A stretch of DNA of 13,070 nt from Microbacteriaceae bacterium. Its GTDB lineage: Bacteria; Actinomycetota; Actinomycetes; Actinomycetales; Microbacteriaceae. Shown one piece after another: positions 12,766-13,070 of the stretch. The stretch's first letter is position 1. Each line of letters starts with the position of its first letter. The translations under genes and the position numbers were made by a program. The stretch spans positions 1 to 13,070 of the forward strand of contig WOYR01000044.1 of assembly GCA_011620705.1 (NCBI GenBank), written 5' to 3'. The notes under the pieces are model-generated. The model did not search any database. It worked only from the letters and a program-made list of their open reading frames with translations, and was not told where the DNA came from.

Positions 12766-13070
12766 TCACAGTCGTTCGAAGCCACGGACCCGCTCCCAGT
12801 CGGTGATCGCCGCATCGAAGGCCTTCAACTCGATGCGGGCGTTGTTGAGGTAGTGCTCCACGACCTCGGAGCCGAAGGCCTCCTGCGCCACGGCAGAGTG
12901 CGCGAACAGCTCGGCGGCGTCGCGCAGGGTGGTCGGCACCCGCGGGGCGTCGGAGCCGTAGGCGCTGCCCTCGAAGACCGGCTCGAGTTCGAGCTCGTTC
13001 TCGATCCCGTAGAGGCCGCCGGCGATGAGCGCGGCGACCGCGAGGTACTGGTTGACGTCGCCGCCCGGCA
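12766..13070 (-). CDS. Glutamine synthetase-like gamma-glutamylamide synthetase, C-terminal part (GlnA4/PuuA type)
   Basis: The minus strand is open from the window edge to a TGA at 12768-12766, giving the last 101 residues: PGGDVNQYLAVAALIAGGLY, then GIENELELEPVFEGSAYGSD, and ending AAITDWERVRGFERL. The N-x-Y-L-A-xAA-x-xAGxxGI pattern and the VEHYLNNARIELKAFDAAITDWE end are typical of the GlnA3/GlnA4/PuuA branch of the glutamine synthetase family, where the final WE and arginine region differ from classic GlnA. These enzymes use ATP to join glutamate to an amine such as a polyamine or ethanolamine. The catalytic N-terminal two thirds lie outside the window, so substrate residues cannot be judged. 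It is the first visible gene of the cluster; the upstream promoter is off the right edge. Confidence 0.9.
   Translation of the reverse strand, partial: PGGDVNQYLAVAALIAGGLYGIENELELEPVFEGSAYGSDAPRVPTTLRDAAELFAHSAVAQEAFGSEVVEHYLNNARIELKAFDAAITDWERVRGFERL

Overview
The window looks like a chromosomal segment of a high-GC actinobacterium, most likely of the Microbacteriaceae (Microbacterium-like). This rests on strongly GC-biased third codon positions, several start codons sitting 6-7 nt behind a TANNNT box with no Shine-Dalgarno (leaderless promoters, common in Actinobacteria), and the protein sequences themselves. The genus is an inference from sequence memory, not a search.

Layout. (1) Positions 1-3907, minus strand: a branched-chain amino acid operon ilvD-ilvB-ilvN. 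ilvD and ilvB look intact. ilvN, the regulatory subunit of acetolactate synthase, is interrupted by an in-frame TAG exactly between its ACT domain and its C-terminal domain; the C-terminal reading frame continues behind the stop to the window edge. (2) 3908-4084: a divergent intergenic region with a leaderless ilvD promoter and a near-perfect 21-bp inverted repeat. (3) 4085-4876, plus strand: an APH-fold phosphotransferase of unknown substrate. (4) 4877-4983: a convergent spacer with a different inverted repeat. (5) 4984-7306, minus strand: otsA-otsB, the two-step trehalose synthesis pathway. (6) 7426-9098, plus strand: a sugar-isomerase-like TIM-barrel protein, a second copy of the dispersed palindrome, and two small unrecognised proteins with predicted membrane segments. 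(7) 9095-13070, minus strand: a gamma-glutamylation-type amine or amino-alcohol catabolic cluster, read as glnA4-like glutamine synthetase (partial), glutamine-amidotransferase-like gamma-glutamyl hydrolase, aldehyde dehydrogenase, short-chain dehydrogenase and a GntR/FCD regulator.

How the genes work together. IlvBN and IlvD serve two of the shared steps of valine, leucine and isoleucine synthesis. OtsA makes trehalose-6-phosphate and OtsB dephosphorylates it. In the right-hand cluster the enzymes form a plausible route: ATP-dependent gamma-glutamylation of an amine, oxidation of an alcohol to an aldehyde (SDR), oxidation of the aldehyde to an acid (ALDH), then hydrolysis to release glutamate and an amino acid. 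The gene order glnA4 / amidotransferase / aldC / SDR matches the Mycobacterium tuberculosis Rv2860c-Rv2857c block as I know it. The presence of an SDR and absence (inside the window) of a PuuB-type amine oxidase points to an amino alcohol such as ethanolamine rather than putrescine.

No tRNA, rRNA, CRISPR array, insertion sequence or phage gene is seen. No gene-free stretch exceeds 300 bases.
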